A stretch of 64,000 nt of DNA from the NCBI RefSeq assembly GCF_040819555.1, contig NZ_CP161920.1, forward strand, positions 3,780,020-3,844,019, written 5' to 3'. Position 1 is the first letter of the stretch. Each line of letters begins with the position of its first letter. Source of the stretch: Nitratireductor sp. GISD-1A_MAKvit. GTDB lineage: Bacteria; Pseudomonadota; Alphaproteobacteria; Rhizobiales; Rhizobiaceae. Under the pieces are notes generated by a model. It did no database searches and was not told where the DNA came from. It was given only the letters and a program-made list of their open reading frames with translations. Position numbers and translations under genes: made by a program. Positions 56,711 through 64,000 of this stretch are shown here, one piece after another.

Positions 56711-57523
56711 TTCCGGGTCCCCACTTCAGTCACTTCTCCGGACTTGATCATCCGAACGCTGTTGCCCCGTCCCTGACCGGATACGAGGTAGGACCCATCA
56801 TTCGTCGGTGCTTCGTTGGTATCGGTGATCGCCCGTAGAGACAGCGTAAGGCGATCGGCCATCTGCTGCGCAACCGTGATGATTTCCGCCTGTTCCGGCG
56901 TCAATTCCAGGGTGGCCGTTTCGCCAACCTTCACCCGGCGCCCGTCTTCATCCTCCTGGATCGCCTGATCGATCGCCAGAACCTTGATGTTCTTGAGGAT
57001 GGTCTCGGTAATGAAGCCGTTCGGCGTTGCGGTGTCCTGGGTTCTGCGCGTCATGATGACGTCGACATAATCATTGGGAAGAATGAAACCGCCCGCCGAG
57101 GTATCGGCCGCGATCTGGGTGGCCACCGCACGTTTGCCCGATGGCAGGATGGCCGACATGAAGCTCATCCCCTCGCCGATCAGCTTCGAGCGCCTGAGCG
57201 GCTCGCCGGTGTAGAGCGCGACACGGGCAATGGAGCTGCGCAGCTCTTCGAGTGCCTCGGGGCTCTCCTGGCGCGTGATCATGTTGGCGTTGATGTTGTC
57301 TGCTGGCCAGGGCCTGCCAGCTCACGGCATTGCCAAGCTCCGTTCCCATCGGCACATCCTGACCGATGACAAGAACCTCCACCAGATCGATTTCGGGTTC
57401 CTGGGGCCCTGCGCTCACCGCCGGCTGCTGCGGAGCCGGCGCCGTGAGATTTTTGGCCACGTAACCGGCACCAAGCGCGGCCAGCACGGCCACACCTAGA
57501 ATGACGATCCGGGATTTGCTCAT
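56707..57523 (-). pseudogene. cpaB: Tad pilus assembly protein CpaB/RcpC, frameshifted as given
   Basis: The first frame (MSKSRIVILGVAVLAALGAG...) runs through the membrane anchor and the SAF start (VLVIGQDVPMGTELGNAVSW). The second resumes with MITRQESPEALEELRSSIAR and reaches the normal end. Removing one base at GGGCC (plus-strand 57310-57314) joins them as WQAWPADNINANMITR. The joined product is about 271 residues. Two SAF-like domains are expected. All other pilus genes are intact, so the break is more likely a sequence error than decay. Confidence 0.88.
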
Positions 57524-57655
57524 AACTCCGCCCCTCGTACTCGGACTTCCCTTGCGTGAAGCGGAGAATGACGTGTCAATCGTCAAATTATGGTTAACGC
57601 GAACCTTACAGCCATGATTAATTTAAAGTTGAACAGTTCCCGGGAGAAACCGGGA

Positions 57656-57690
57656 ATACAAAACGCCCCGATGCAGGATCGGGGCGTGGT
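57656..57690 (-). terminator. Terminator between cpaA and cpaB
   Basis: On the minus strand CGCCCCGAT and ATCGGGGCG form a nine-base perfect stem followed by TTTTGTATT. It ends the flp/cpaA transcript, so cpaB to tadC must have their own promoter in 57524-57655. Confidence 0.85.
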
Positions 57691-57723
57691 GAAGAATGGG
57701 TACGATATCGCGGCCTATGGCAA

Positions 57724-58245
57724 CTAGAACCCTGAAAGCCTGGCGAGCGCCCATTGCATGAGCGGTGTTTCAGGATAGGCGACGAGCCCCCCCAGCCCCA
57801 GCGCAATGCCATAGGGAATGCCTGCCTTTGGATCTGCCAGATTTCTCAAAAGCAGGTTGTTCACCGACACGTAGGACACATAAGAATTCCGGAACATAAT
57901 CAGAGCGAGTGTCAGACCGCCTCCTATGAGAGCGGCAAGGCAAAGATACTGCACAAGCAGTGGGCTGAGGCCAAACCACACGGATGTGGCTGCGATGAGT
58001 TTCGCATCGCCGCCGCCCATGCCACCGACTGCAAAGAGTGCAAAGGTTACCGCCAGAACCAGAAGGCCGGCTGAAAGATGCAAGCCGATCTGCGACCAGT
58101 CCATGCCCGTCATCGGCGCCACGATCATGAAAGTCCCGACCAGCAACACCGAAACGCGGTTTGCGATGGTCATGGACAACAGGTCCGAGACTGCCGCAAA
58201 CACCATGCAGAACGGAAAGACCACGAGAATCACAGCTTCAAGCAT
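57724..58245 (-). CDS. cpaA: Prepilin peptidase CpaA (A24 family)
   Basis: 173 residues from MLEAVILVVFPFCM. It is hydrophobic, with about six membrane helices. The aspartyl protease pair is visible as AAVSDLLSM (first Asp) and GMGGGDAKLIAA (GxGD second Asp). It cleaves the Flp prepilin leader. There is no N-methyltransferase domain, as usual for CpaA/TadV. It lies between the pilin gene and the main operon. Confidence 0.93.
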   Translation of the reverse strand: MLEAVILVVFPFCMVFAAVSDLLSMTIANRVSVLLVGTFMIVAPMTGMDWSQIGLHLSAGLLVLAVTFALFAVGGMGGGDAKLIAATSVWFGLSPLLVQYLCLAALIGGGLTLALIMFRNSYVSYVSVNNLLLRNLADPKAGIPYGIALGLGGLVAYPETPLMQWALARLSGF

Positions 58246-58387
58246 CAACGACACCCCAGTTTTGATGACCTGCGCATTTCGCCGCAAAAACCTTAAGGAA
58301 TTGACTTTCTGGCACATCGAAAAGAAAGGGCCACCTCTTTGCTCAAGAGGTGGCCCGTTCAATCAACCAGTTTAGGACCTGGGCTGA

Positions 58388-58564
58388 TTAGTTGGTATTG
58401 CCCGGCAGTTTGCCAGCGACGCCCGTGAAGGTGTCATTGATCTTCGTTCCGAGAGCGGTCGCGCCGCCGATGATTGCAAGAGCAATGAGCGCTGCCAGGA
58501 GGCCATACTCGATTGCAGTTGCACCGGACTCGTCTTTCAGGAAGCGTGAAAACAGATTAGCCAT
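58388..58564 (-). CDS. flp: Flp family type IVb major pilin
   Basis: 58 residues from MANLFSRFLKDESG. The prepilin cleavage site is G/ATAIEYG, followed by the hydrophobic helix LLAALIALAIIGGATAL and the short C-terminus NDTFTGVAGKLPGNTN. It is processed by CpaA encoded just downstream. GGAAGAGGAG lies upstream of the ATG. It is a single copy in this window. Confidence 0.95.
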   Translation of the reverse strand: MANLFSRFLKDESGATAIEYGLLAALIALAIIGGATALGTKINDTFTGVAGKLPGNTN

Positions 58565-58891
58565 TGTGTAAAACTCCTCTTCCGCGTTTTTGTTCAGCAA
58601 GACCGTCAACGATCTTTGTTGTGTTGATCGGATGGCCTGAACTTACAAAGGAGCTCTTTCAACCTGCTTAAGAAACAGCCTTACCAAAACCTTGCCTGCG
58701 CAAAGCGAGCCGATTGGTTAACAGTTGTATAACAGGAAACCTGCAACCAGCCATGCCGCACTCTCTTTATAATGGTACGTCTTGAAACACTGTTCCCTCG
58801 CCGTGTTTGGGCCCCCACGAACTGGCCTGCTTAACCGTTGGTTCACCAATACGCTTCATAGTCTCTTCAGCTTGACTTGGGGAGCAGCGCA
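58565..58891. other. Intergenic region between the Flp pilin gene and the divergent pilus gene
   Basis: 327 bases with no gene seen. It should hold divergent promoters. The AT-rich segment TTAACAGTTGTATAACAGG (near 58718-58736) is the least GC-rich patch and a plausible promoter or binding site. No RNA gene was recognised. Confidence 0.45.
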
Positions 58892-59332
58892 ATGCGCAAC
58901 GCGTTTTCTAAATCCGGAATGATCGTGACAGCAGGCGCTTTGCTTGCGGGATTGCTCGTCATGCCTGCAGTGAGCATGGCCGACAGCTCGTCGATAAGGG
59001 TGGTCATGAATCAGGCCAAGATCGTCAAGCTTGCCCGCCCGGCAGACACGATCGTCGTGGGCAATCCCGAGATTGCCGACGCCGCCGTTCAGGATGCACA
59101 GACAATTGTTCTGACAGGCAAGGGTTTCGGTGTGACCAACCTTGTCGTGCTCGACATCGACGGGTTGCCCGTGGTCGACGAACAGGTTGTGGTCAGCCGA
59201 CAGACCGTTGACTCGGTACGAATCTACCGCCGTTCCAACGTGCAGACGCTGTCGTGCACTCCATTCTGTGAGAGCGCCTACAAGACTGATGCCGAGCGCC
59301 TTTCCGAAACCGAGCTGAACGCCAGCCAGTAG
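58892..59332 (+). CDS. Stand-alone pilus/secretin N-terminal domain protein
   Basis: 146 residues from MRNAFSKSGMIVTAG (GGGGAGC upstream). A Sec signal peptide ends VSMADS. The mature part (VVMNQAKIVKLARPADTIVVGNPEIADAA) matches the N-terminal domain of CpaC/RcpA (LNKSLVLDLPADAYDILVANPAVADAV) but the BON and secretin domains are missing. The C-terminus has a Cys pair (LSCTPFCES) that could form a disulfide. It may be a periplasmic accessory of the Tad channel. Confidence 0.88.
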   Translation: MRNAFSKSGMIVTAGALLAGLLVMPAVSMADSSSIRVVMNQAKIVKLARPADTIVVGNPEIADAAVQDAQTIVLTGKGFGVTNLVVLDIDGLPVVDEQVVVSRQTVDSVRIYRRSNVQTLSCTPFCESAYKTDAERLSETELNASQ

Positions 59333-59499
59333 GATAGCTCCGTATCCGGACGTGCTTCCCGTGCCTCCCGGCGATACGAATGCCGGTGGTTTACGAAATC
59401 TCAAAACGGAAGCAGAAAATTGACTCGCCATCACAACGGGAATGCAACCTGAACGCGCTAGGTATCCAATCGTCGAGTTAGTCAACTCAGGGGCCAGGA

Positions 59500-60048
59500 A
59501 TGGGCGAGCGTAGCAATCTGAACGGAGCTGAAAGGCGGTCGAAACGGCCCCTCTTGCGCGGATTCATAAAGAATCGGGACGGCGCAACAGCGGTCGAGTT
59601 CGCTATTCTCATTTTTCCGTTCCTGTTGCTGGTGTTCATCATCGTGGAATCGAGCATCGCTTTTGCGGCACAGCAGTTGCTGACAAACGCAACGGATGAT
59701 GTGGCACGGCTTTTCCGGACGGGCCAGGAGCAGCGGGCAACGCTCAACGAAACCAAGCTGCACAAGATGATCTGCGATCGGATATCGATGCTTATGACGG
59801 GCGATTGTCCCGGCCTTGCGGTTGATCTTCGCCAGTTCGACAGTTTTGAAGACGCCGCCAAAGCCAGTCAGGGCTTCAACCCAGATGGTTCCTTTGACAC
59901 AAGGCTGGATCTCGGACCCGCTTTGTCCAAGAACATGATCCGTGTCTATTACCGCTGGCCGGTGATTACCAACATCCTGGCAGACCAGTTGCCTGACGGA
60001 AAAATGCTGCTCTTCTCGACCAGTACCTGGCAGAACGAGCCATTCTGA
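59500..60048 (+). CDS. tadE: TadE-like pseudopilin
   Basis: 182 residues. A basic N-terminus followed by RDGATAVEFAILIFPFLLLVFIIVES shows the prepilin-type cleavage (G/ATAVEF) and TadE hydrophobic helix. The C-terminal periplasmic part has a Cys pair (ICDR...GDCPG) likely disulfide-linked. It is a minor pilin-like subunit of the Tad system, coupled by TGATG to the next gene. Confidence 0.9.
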   Translation: MGERSNLNGAERRSKRPLLRGFIKNRDGATAVEFAILIFPFLLLVFIIVESSIAFAAQQLLTNATDDVARLFRTGQEQRATLNETKLHKMICDRISMLMTGDCPGLAVDLRQFDSFEDAAKASQGFNPDGSFDTRLDLGPALSKNMIRVYYRWPVITNILADQLPDGKMLLFSTSTWQNEPF

Positions 60049-60716
60049 TGAAGGCATTTCCCCGGCAGGCGTGTAAGGAAAGCGAGATGATGCGCAATCG
60101 AATTACCGACAGCCCCAGGAACGGCATCATGATCGCCATAGGGGCTTTTCTGCGGGACCGGCGAGGCATTGCGGCGACCGAATTTGTGATCGTCCTGCCT
60201 ATATTGCTGGCCTTCTACTTTCTGACCATGGAGTTCAGTCAGGCCATCGACACGAGCAAGAAGGTGAGTCGTGCAGCAAGCATGGTCGGCGACCTGATTG
60301 CACAGCAACCCTCGATCTCCCCCGGAGAAGTTGACGCCATCATGAAGATTGGCAGTGCGATTCTGAAACCGTACAATCGTTCCATGCCCACCGTCACAGT
60401 CACCGCCATCGAGATCACTGACGAAGAAGATCCGAAGGTGAAGGTTGTCTGGTCACGCGAGCTTCGAAATGGTTCCCCGCAACCTGGAGCGCCCAAGGGC
60501 AGCAACGCGACCGTTCCCAACGATCTCAAGAAGAGGGGCACGTTCTACATCAAATCGTCTACATCGCTCGGCTACAAGCCCCGCCTCGCCTGGTCGAGTG
60601 AGGGCGCCAAGGCAGCCGGTCTGACGGCAATGCTGAGCCTCGACAACCTCCCGCTGAGCGAGAGCTACTATCTGCGCCCACGGATGAGCCGCACGATACC
60701 CTGTGCGGACTGTTGA
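60048..60716 (+). CDS. TadE/TadG-like pseudopilin
   Basis: 222 residues with the ATG overlapping the preceding stop. The helix RRGIAATEFVIVLPILLAFYFL carries the TadE motif with the G/IAATEF junction. The long periplasmic part ends in PCADC. It is probably the second TadE/TadG subunit; a large TadG with a von Willebrand domain is not seen in this window. Confidence 0.87.
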   Translation: MKAFPRQACKESEMMRNRITDSPRNGIMIAIGAFLRDRRGIAATEFVIVLPILLAFYFLTMEFSQAIDTSKKVSRAASMVGDLIAQQPSISPGEVDAIMKIGSAILKPYNRSMPTVTVTAIEITDEEDPKVKVVWSRELRNGSPQPGAPKGSNATVPNDLKKRGTFYIKSSTSLGYKPRLAWSSEGAKAAGLTAMLSLDNLPLSESYYLRPRMSRTIPCADC

Positions 60717-60977
60717 GCGGCACGCATCCAGCATCACTCCATCAGGGAACGCTGCAGCTCGATTGCCATTTCCCAAACGTCCTACTATGTCTTGCTGAGT
60801 GGTAGCGGCGAGGGACTGGCATGGCGTGCGTATCGATTTCCGTTCCGGGTGGGCCCGTCCTTTCGGCGCGCCGCTCCAGGGCTGCGGGTTTGCCGCTTTC
60901 CTGCACGCCTGAAGCATTCGATATGCAGAACTGCGCCCCACGCCGCGGCGCGTTTTTCCTGAGCGGACCGGCCTCAC

Positions 60978-61886
60978 ATGCCTGAATTGCCCGAGGTTGA
61001 AACCGTCCGTCGTGGCTTGCAGCCAATCATGGAAGGTGCGCACATCGACGCGGTTGAGCTGCGTCGACCCGATCTGCGGTTTCCGTTTCCCGACGGGTTC
61101 GCCGAGCGGCTCAAAGGACAGGAGATCATCGCGCTGGGACGGCGCGCCAAGTATCTTTTGGTCCATTTGGAGACATCGGATGTGGTGATCTGTCACCTGG
61201 GCATGTCCGGATCGTTTCGCGTGGACCATGACGAGGAACGATCGTCGTCTCCGGGGGCATTTCATCACGCGCGTTCCAAAGCGGAGAAACACGACCATGT
61301 CCTGTTTCATCTGCGGCTGGGCGACGGTCGAAACGTTCGTGTGATCTACAACGATCCGAGGCGGTTCGGCTTCATGTTGCTGCATGACCGGGGACCGCTG
61401 GACAGCCATCCGCTTCTGGCGCCGCTGGGAACCGAACCGACGGGGAACGCGCTGGATGGAGCATTGCTTTCTGCACGCCTGAAACGCAAACGCACGCCGC
61501 TGAAGGCCGCTCTCCTGGATCAGCGGGTGATCGCCGGTCTCGGCAACATTTATGTCTGTGAAGCACTCTGGAGGGCGCGACTTTCCCCAAGACGCAGCGC
61601 GGAAACGATTGTGAACGCTCGGGGAACGTCCGAGCGGTGTGACCGACTTGCGATTGCCATCCGTTCGGTCATCGCCGAAGCGATTGCAGCCGGAGGGTCT
61701 TCATTGCGCGATTATGTTCAGGCAGACGGCTCACTGGGGTACTTCCAGCATGCATTCAAGGTGTACGGGCGGGAAGGAAGCCCCTGCCCTCGCGACACCT
61801 GCAGCGGCAGCGTACAGCGGATCGTTCAGAGCGGGCCGCTCGACGTTTCACTGCCCCGCCTGTCAACGTTAGAGAGTGCATACTAG
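60978..61886 (+). CDS. mutM: Formamidopyrimidine-DNA glycosylase (Fpg/MutM), last codons frameshifted as given
   Basis: 302 residues as given. The N-terminus [13 protein letters not shown] carries catalytic Pro2 and Glu3. NDPRRFGFM and the helix-two-turn-helix with [14 protein letters not shown] follow. The C-terminal zinc finger begins [18 protein letters not shown], then leaves frame at GGGCC (61833-61837). Removing one base gives [12 protein letters not shown] and a stop at 61872, which restores the two missing zinc cysteines. The true product is probably 297 residues. It excises oxidised purines. Confidence 0.9.
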   Translation: MPELPEVETVRRGLQPIMEGAHIDAVELRRPDLRFPFPDGFAERLKGQEIIALGRRAKYLLVHLETSDVVICHLGMSGSFRVDHDEERSSSPGAFHHARSKAEKHDHVLFHLRLGDGRNVRVIYNDPRRFGFMLLHDRGPLDSHPLLAPLGTEPTGNALDGALLSARLKRKRTPLKAALLDQRVIAGLGNIYVCEALWRARLSPRRSAETIVNARGTSERCDRLAIAIRSVIAEAIAAGGSSLRDYVQADGSLGYFQHAFKVYGREGSPCPRDTCSGSVQRIVQSGPLDVSLPRLSTLESAY

Positions 61887-61933
61887 CAAACGCGAGCTCG
61901 TCTCGTTCACGGTTACGGAAAGGTATTCACACC

Positions 61934-62707
61934 ATGGCATATGACACAATTCTGGTTGAGACACGGGAACGTGTCGGTCTGATAACCCTGAACCGCCCCA
62001 AGGCGCTGAATGCGCTGAACTCGAAAGTGCAGGAAGAGGTTGTCGCTGCACTTGAGGCTTTTGACGAGAACCCGCGGATCGGCGCCATTGTGCTAACCGG
62101 TTCGGAAAAGGCGTTCGCCGCTGGAGCGGATATCAAGGAAATGGCTTCGAAAACCTATGTCGATGCCTATATGGAAGACCTGTTCGCCGGCTGGGACGGC
62201 CTTACACGCATTCGCAAACCGATCATTGCAGCGGTGGCGGGCTATGCGCTTGGAGGCGGTTGCGAGCTTGCAATGATGTGCGATTTCATCATCGCCGCCG
62301 ACAATGCGAAGTTTGGTCAGCCGGAAATCACGCTCGGTGTGATGCCGGGCATGGGCGGCTCCCAGCGCCTGACGCGGTTCGTGGGCAAGTCGAAAGCGAT
62401 GGATATGTGCCTGACCGGGCGCTTCATGGACGCAGAAGAGGCAGAAAGATCGGGACTCGTCTCGCGTGTGGTGCCGCCGGGCGAACTCATCGAGGAGGCG
62501 CTGAAAGCGGCGGAGACCATTGCCGACTTCTCGTTGCCGGCGGTAATGATGACCAAGGAAGCGGTCAACCGGGCCTATGAAACCACCCTCTCAGAAGGCC
62601 TGCGCTTCGAGCGACGTGTCTTTCACGCCATGTTTGCGCTTGACGATCAAAAGGAGGGAATGGCGGCGTTCACCGAGAAGCGGTCGGCGAATTTCAAGAA
62701 CCGCTGA
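61934..62707 (+). CDS. Enoyl-CoA hydratase
   Basis: 257 residues. It is a crotonase-fold enzyme: [13 protein letters not shown] (CoA/oxyanion region, about 67), [18 protein letters not shown] (catalytic Glu about 108), [19 protein letters not shown] (second catalytic Glu and oxyanion loop). It acts in fatty acid or amino acid breakdown. The fpg-echA-rpsT order is typical of Rhizobiales near dnaA. Confidence 0.93.
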   Translation: MAYDTILVETRERVGLITLNRPKALNALNSKVQEEVVAALEAFDENPRIGAIVLTGSEKAFAAGADIKEMASKTYVDAYMEDLFAGWDGLTRIRKPIIAAVAGYALGGGCELAMMCDFIIAADNAKFGQPEITLGVMPGMGGSQRLTRFVGKSKAMDMCLTGRFMDAEEAERSGLVSRVVPPGELIEEALKAAETIADFSLPAVMMTKEAVNRAYETTLSEGLRFERRVFHAMFALDDQKEGMAAFTEKRSANFKNR

Positions 62708-62771
62708 CCCTGGCAAACCGGGGAACCGCAGGATCAGCTTCCCGCATTCTGCGGTTTCCTGCCAATAGACG

Positions 62772-62800
62772 TTGACGTTGTTCGAAAGCTCCACTATAAG
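62772..62800 (+). promoter_or_regulatory. Sigma-70-type promoter of rpsT
   Basis: TTGACG (62772-62777) and TATAAG (62795-62800) are separated by 17 bases, near the ideal vegetative promoter. The transcript would start around 62807, leaving a ~85-base leader before rpsT. Confidence 0.75.
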
Positions 62801-62893
62801 CCGCCACGACTGTGGTGGCCCTGCGGCTGCCCTTTTTGTTTTGCGCTCGCGAGACATCGTCGCGACGAGATTTGTAGATACGAGAGAGGACAC

Positions 62894-63160
62894 ATGGCCA
62901 ACACGACTTCGGCCAAGAAGGCGGTGCGCAAGATTGCTCGCCGTACTGCGGTTAACAAAAACCGTCGCTCGCGCGTACGCAGCTTCGTTCGCAAGGTCGA
63001 AGAAGCGCTGGCCACGGGCGACAAGGCAGCTGCCGAGAGCGCATTCAAAGCTGCGCAGCCGGAACTGATGCGCGCAGCCAGCAAGGGCGTGATGCACCAG
63101 AATACGGCATCGCGGAAGGTTTCCCGCCTTGCACAGCGTGTGAAGGCGCTGGGCGCTTAA
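62894..63160 (+). CDS. rpsT: 30S ribosomal protein S20
   Basis: 88 residues, [20 protein letters not shown], with the basic helical pattern of bS20 and the C-terminal [22 protein letters not shown] precedes the ATG. It is monocistronic with a strong promoter upstream and two terminators downstream. Confidence 0.97.
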   Translation: MANTTSAKKAVRKIARRTAVNKNRRSRVRSFVRKVEEALATGDKAAAESAFKAAQPELMRAASKGVMHQNTASRKVSRLAQRVKALGA

Positions 63161-63183
63161 ACGCTGCCTCAGACTATTTTCGG

Positions 63184-63212
63184 AGCCCGGCTTTCAGGCC
63201 GGGCTTTTTCTT
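63184..63212 (+). terminator. First terminator after rpsT
   Basis: AGCCCGGC and GCCGGGCT form an eight-base perfect stem around TTTCAG, followed by a T-run. Confidence 0.92.
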
Positions 63213-63224
63213 GGCCTGAACCAA

Positions 63225-63267
63225 GCCCGCGAGGCAACTTTGCGTTGTCGGCAGCGGGCTTTTTTGC
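63225..63267 (+). terminator. Second terminator after rpsT
   Basis: AAGCCCGC and GCGGGCTT flank a longer loop and are followed by TTTTT. It is a back-up to the first terminator. Confidence 0.75.
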
Positions 63268-64000
63268 ATCAATCGGCCTAAGCCTTTGAGAATCGTATAA
63301 TCTTCGTCACATAAGCTCGCGCTTAAATTGGCGACGATGGAGATTTTTGTTATATATCAGTAAGATGCAGATGTTTATCCACAGGTTGCCCCTGTCATAT
63401 CCGCCCTTACCAGAGCACGAATATGTCAAGCGGTTTTTTATGATTTTTTTTGCAGCCGCAGTTTGCATGCGGGCATTTCGAAAAGGCTCTTGAATCCAAA
63501 TGGCTTATTCGCACGAGCGCGGTTTGATGCCGATTCTGGGCGCGCGAACAAGACCAGATTCGAGAAAAAAGCGGCAGCCCTGCCCTTGCCCTTTCCACAA
63601 GGATTTCGGTAATGTCAGGCCATCGAGAGGGCAGTCAGAGCCCGAGGAACCAAGCCCAAATCGGCACCCGTTTTGACGCGGTAACGTTTTCCGCGAGGTG
63701 TTTTGCGCGCTCTCGAAAATCCACCTCGTCGCAGCAGCTGGCGGGGCGAAAATTTCCGGCGCCGATGCGCCCACGCTCGAATGAGCCAGATTCATTTTCA
63801 TGCCGGAGAATAATCAACCGGCGGTTGTATTTTTGACTTGTATCTGCAGCGTGATGCCTGCAGAGAGGAAAGGGAGGCCGACCCGCGATCAGGCTGGAAA
63901 GTTACGGTTCAGGAAGGAAACGGAGCAAGCAGGGGCGAAATACCTGAAGGTGAGCTTCTCCGTAAGAAAAACACCACTCAAAAAAGCAGGGACACGAGGA
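63268..64000. other. Gene-free region, probably the dnaA upstream control region
   Basis: About 730 bases without a convincing gene. There are AT-rich patches (for example around 63344-63360 and 63431-63451), one consensus DnaA box at 63375 and a weaker one (TTATTCGCA, 63505-63513). In related genomes dnaA begins a short way past rpsT, so its start is probably just beyond the window. A 74-codon frame at 63612 lacks a ribosome binding site. This is a candidate dnaA promoter rather than a proven origin. Confidence 0.55.
63375..63383 (+). promoter_or_regulatory. Consensus DnaA box
   Basis: TTATCCACA is an exact match to the strong DnaA-binding consensus, embedded in an AT-rich part of the gene-free stretch between rpsT and the expected dnaA. 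Confidence 0.8.

Noticed and set aside
60717..60977. Short frames between the TadE-like gene and fpg
   Set aside because: They overlap on both strands, lack ribosome binding sites and have no recognisable motif; I see only spacer here.
63612..63836. A 74-codon frame between rpsT and the right edge
   Set aside because: It has no ribosome binding site and an arginine/serine-rich shadow-like composition, and it lies in a region better explained as dnaA control DNA.

Overview
The window looks like part of an alphaproteobacterial chromosome of the Rhizobiales (Hyphomicrobiales), most like the Phyllobacteriaceae (Mesorhizobium/Nitratireductor-type). The evidence is high GC, Ti-plasmid-style traC/traD/traA mobilisation genes, the dnaX-ybaB-recR block with an SRP RNA, DUF2849/DUF934 genes beside cysI/cysH, rhizobial-style TAGAGCAATTCC intergenic repeats, a Flp/Tad pilus locus of cpa type, and the fpg-echA-rpsT order that in this group usually runs into dnaA. 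The species cannot be named from the sequence alone.

Layout. 1-7.4 kb is the right part of an integrated mobile element. It holds an edge-truncated secreted protein, divergent traD/traC and a MOBQ relaxase-helicase traA with a recognisable oriT between them, an AlpA-type regulator, a small hypothetical, a DUF1778/GNAT toxin-antitoxin pair and a large serine recombinase. The recombinase reading frame runs through a tRNA-Ser(GGA) gene, the probable attachment site. The left end lies outside the window. 7.6-15 kb holds housekeeping and mixed genes: a BMP-type binding protein, an M20 dipeptidase, RNase D, a frameshifted PBP1A, an SDR and a host-attachment-family protein. 15.2-20 kb is an assimilatory sulfate reduction operon (cysG, DUF2849, cysI, cysH, DUF934), followed by rpsU. 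20.9-27.9 kb is a hydroxyproline catabolism cluster (two proline-racemase-superfamily enzymes, an enolase-superfamily enzyme, a D-amino acid oxidoreductase, a semialdehyde dehydrogenase) with a divergent GntR/FCD regulator and a perfect palindrome as candidate operator.

28-36 kb holds a Kazal-domain lipoprotein, a lytic transglycosylase, recR, ybaB, dnaX, the SRP RNA, a HIT protein, nudC, pheA, kdsB and a membrane-anchored cytochrome c. 37-45 kb is a peptide ABC importer of the Yej type with two tandem binding proteins. 44.8-48.5 kb has ghrA, an NlpC/P60 peptidase, a MarR regulator and an M17 aminopeptidase. 48.6-60.7 kb is a complete-looking Tad/Flp pilus locus. The window ends with fpg, echA, rpsT and a gene-free stretch with a consensus DnaA box.

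The most striking cross-cutting observation is that five otherwise intact conserved genes (PBP1A, cysG, HIT, cpaB, fpg) each carry one single-base insertion, every time at a GGGCC sequence. This looks like a systematic sequencing or assembly error linked to GGCC context rather than five independent gene losses. Other points of interest are the oriT, a toxin-antitoxin pair translationally coupled to the integrase, a Ser/Thr-type racemase-family enzyme, and a repeat family whose end supplies the stop codons of two genes.
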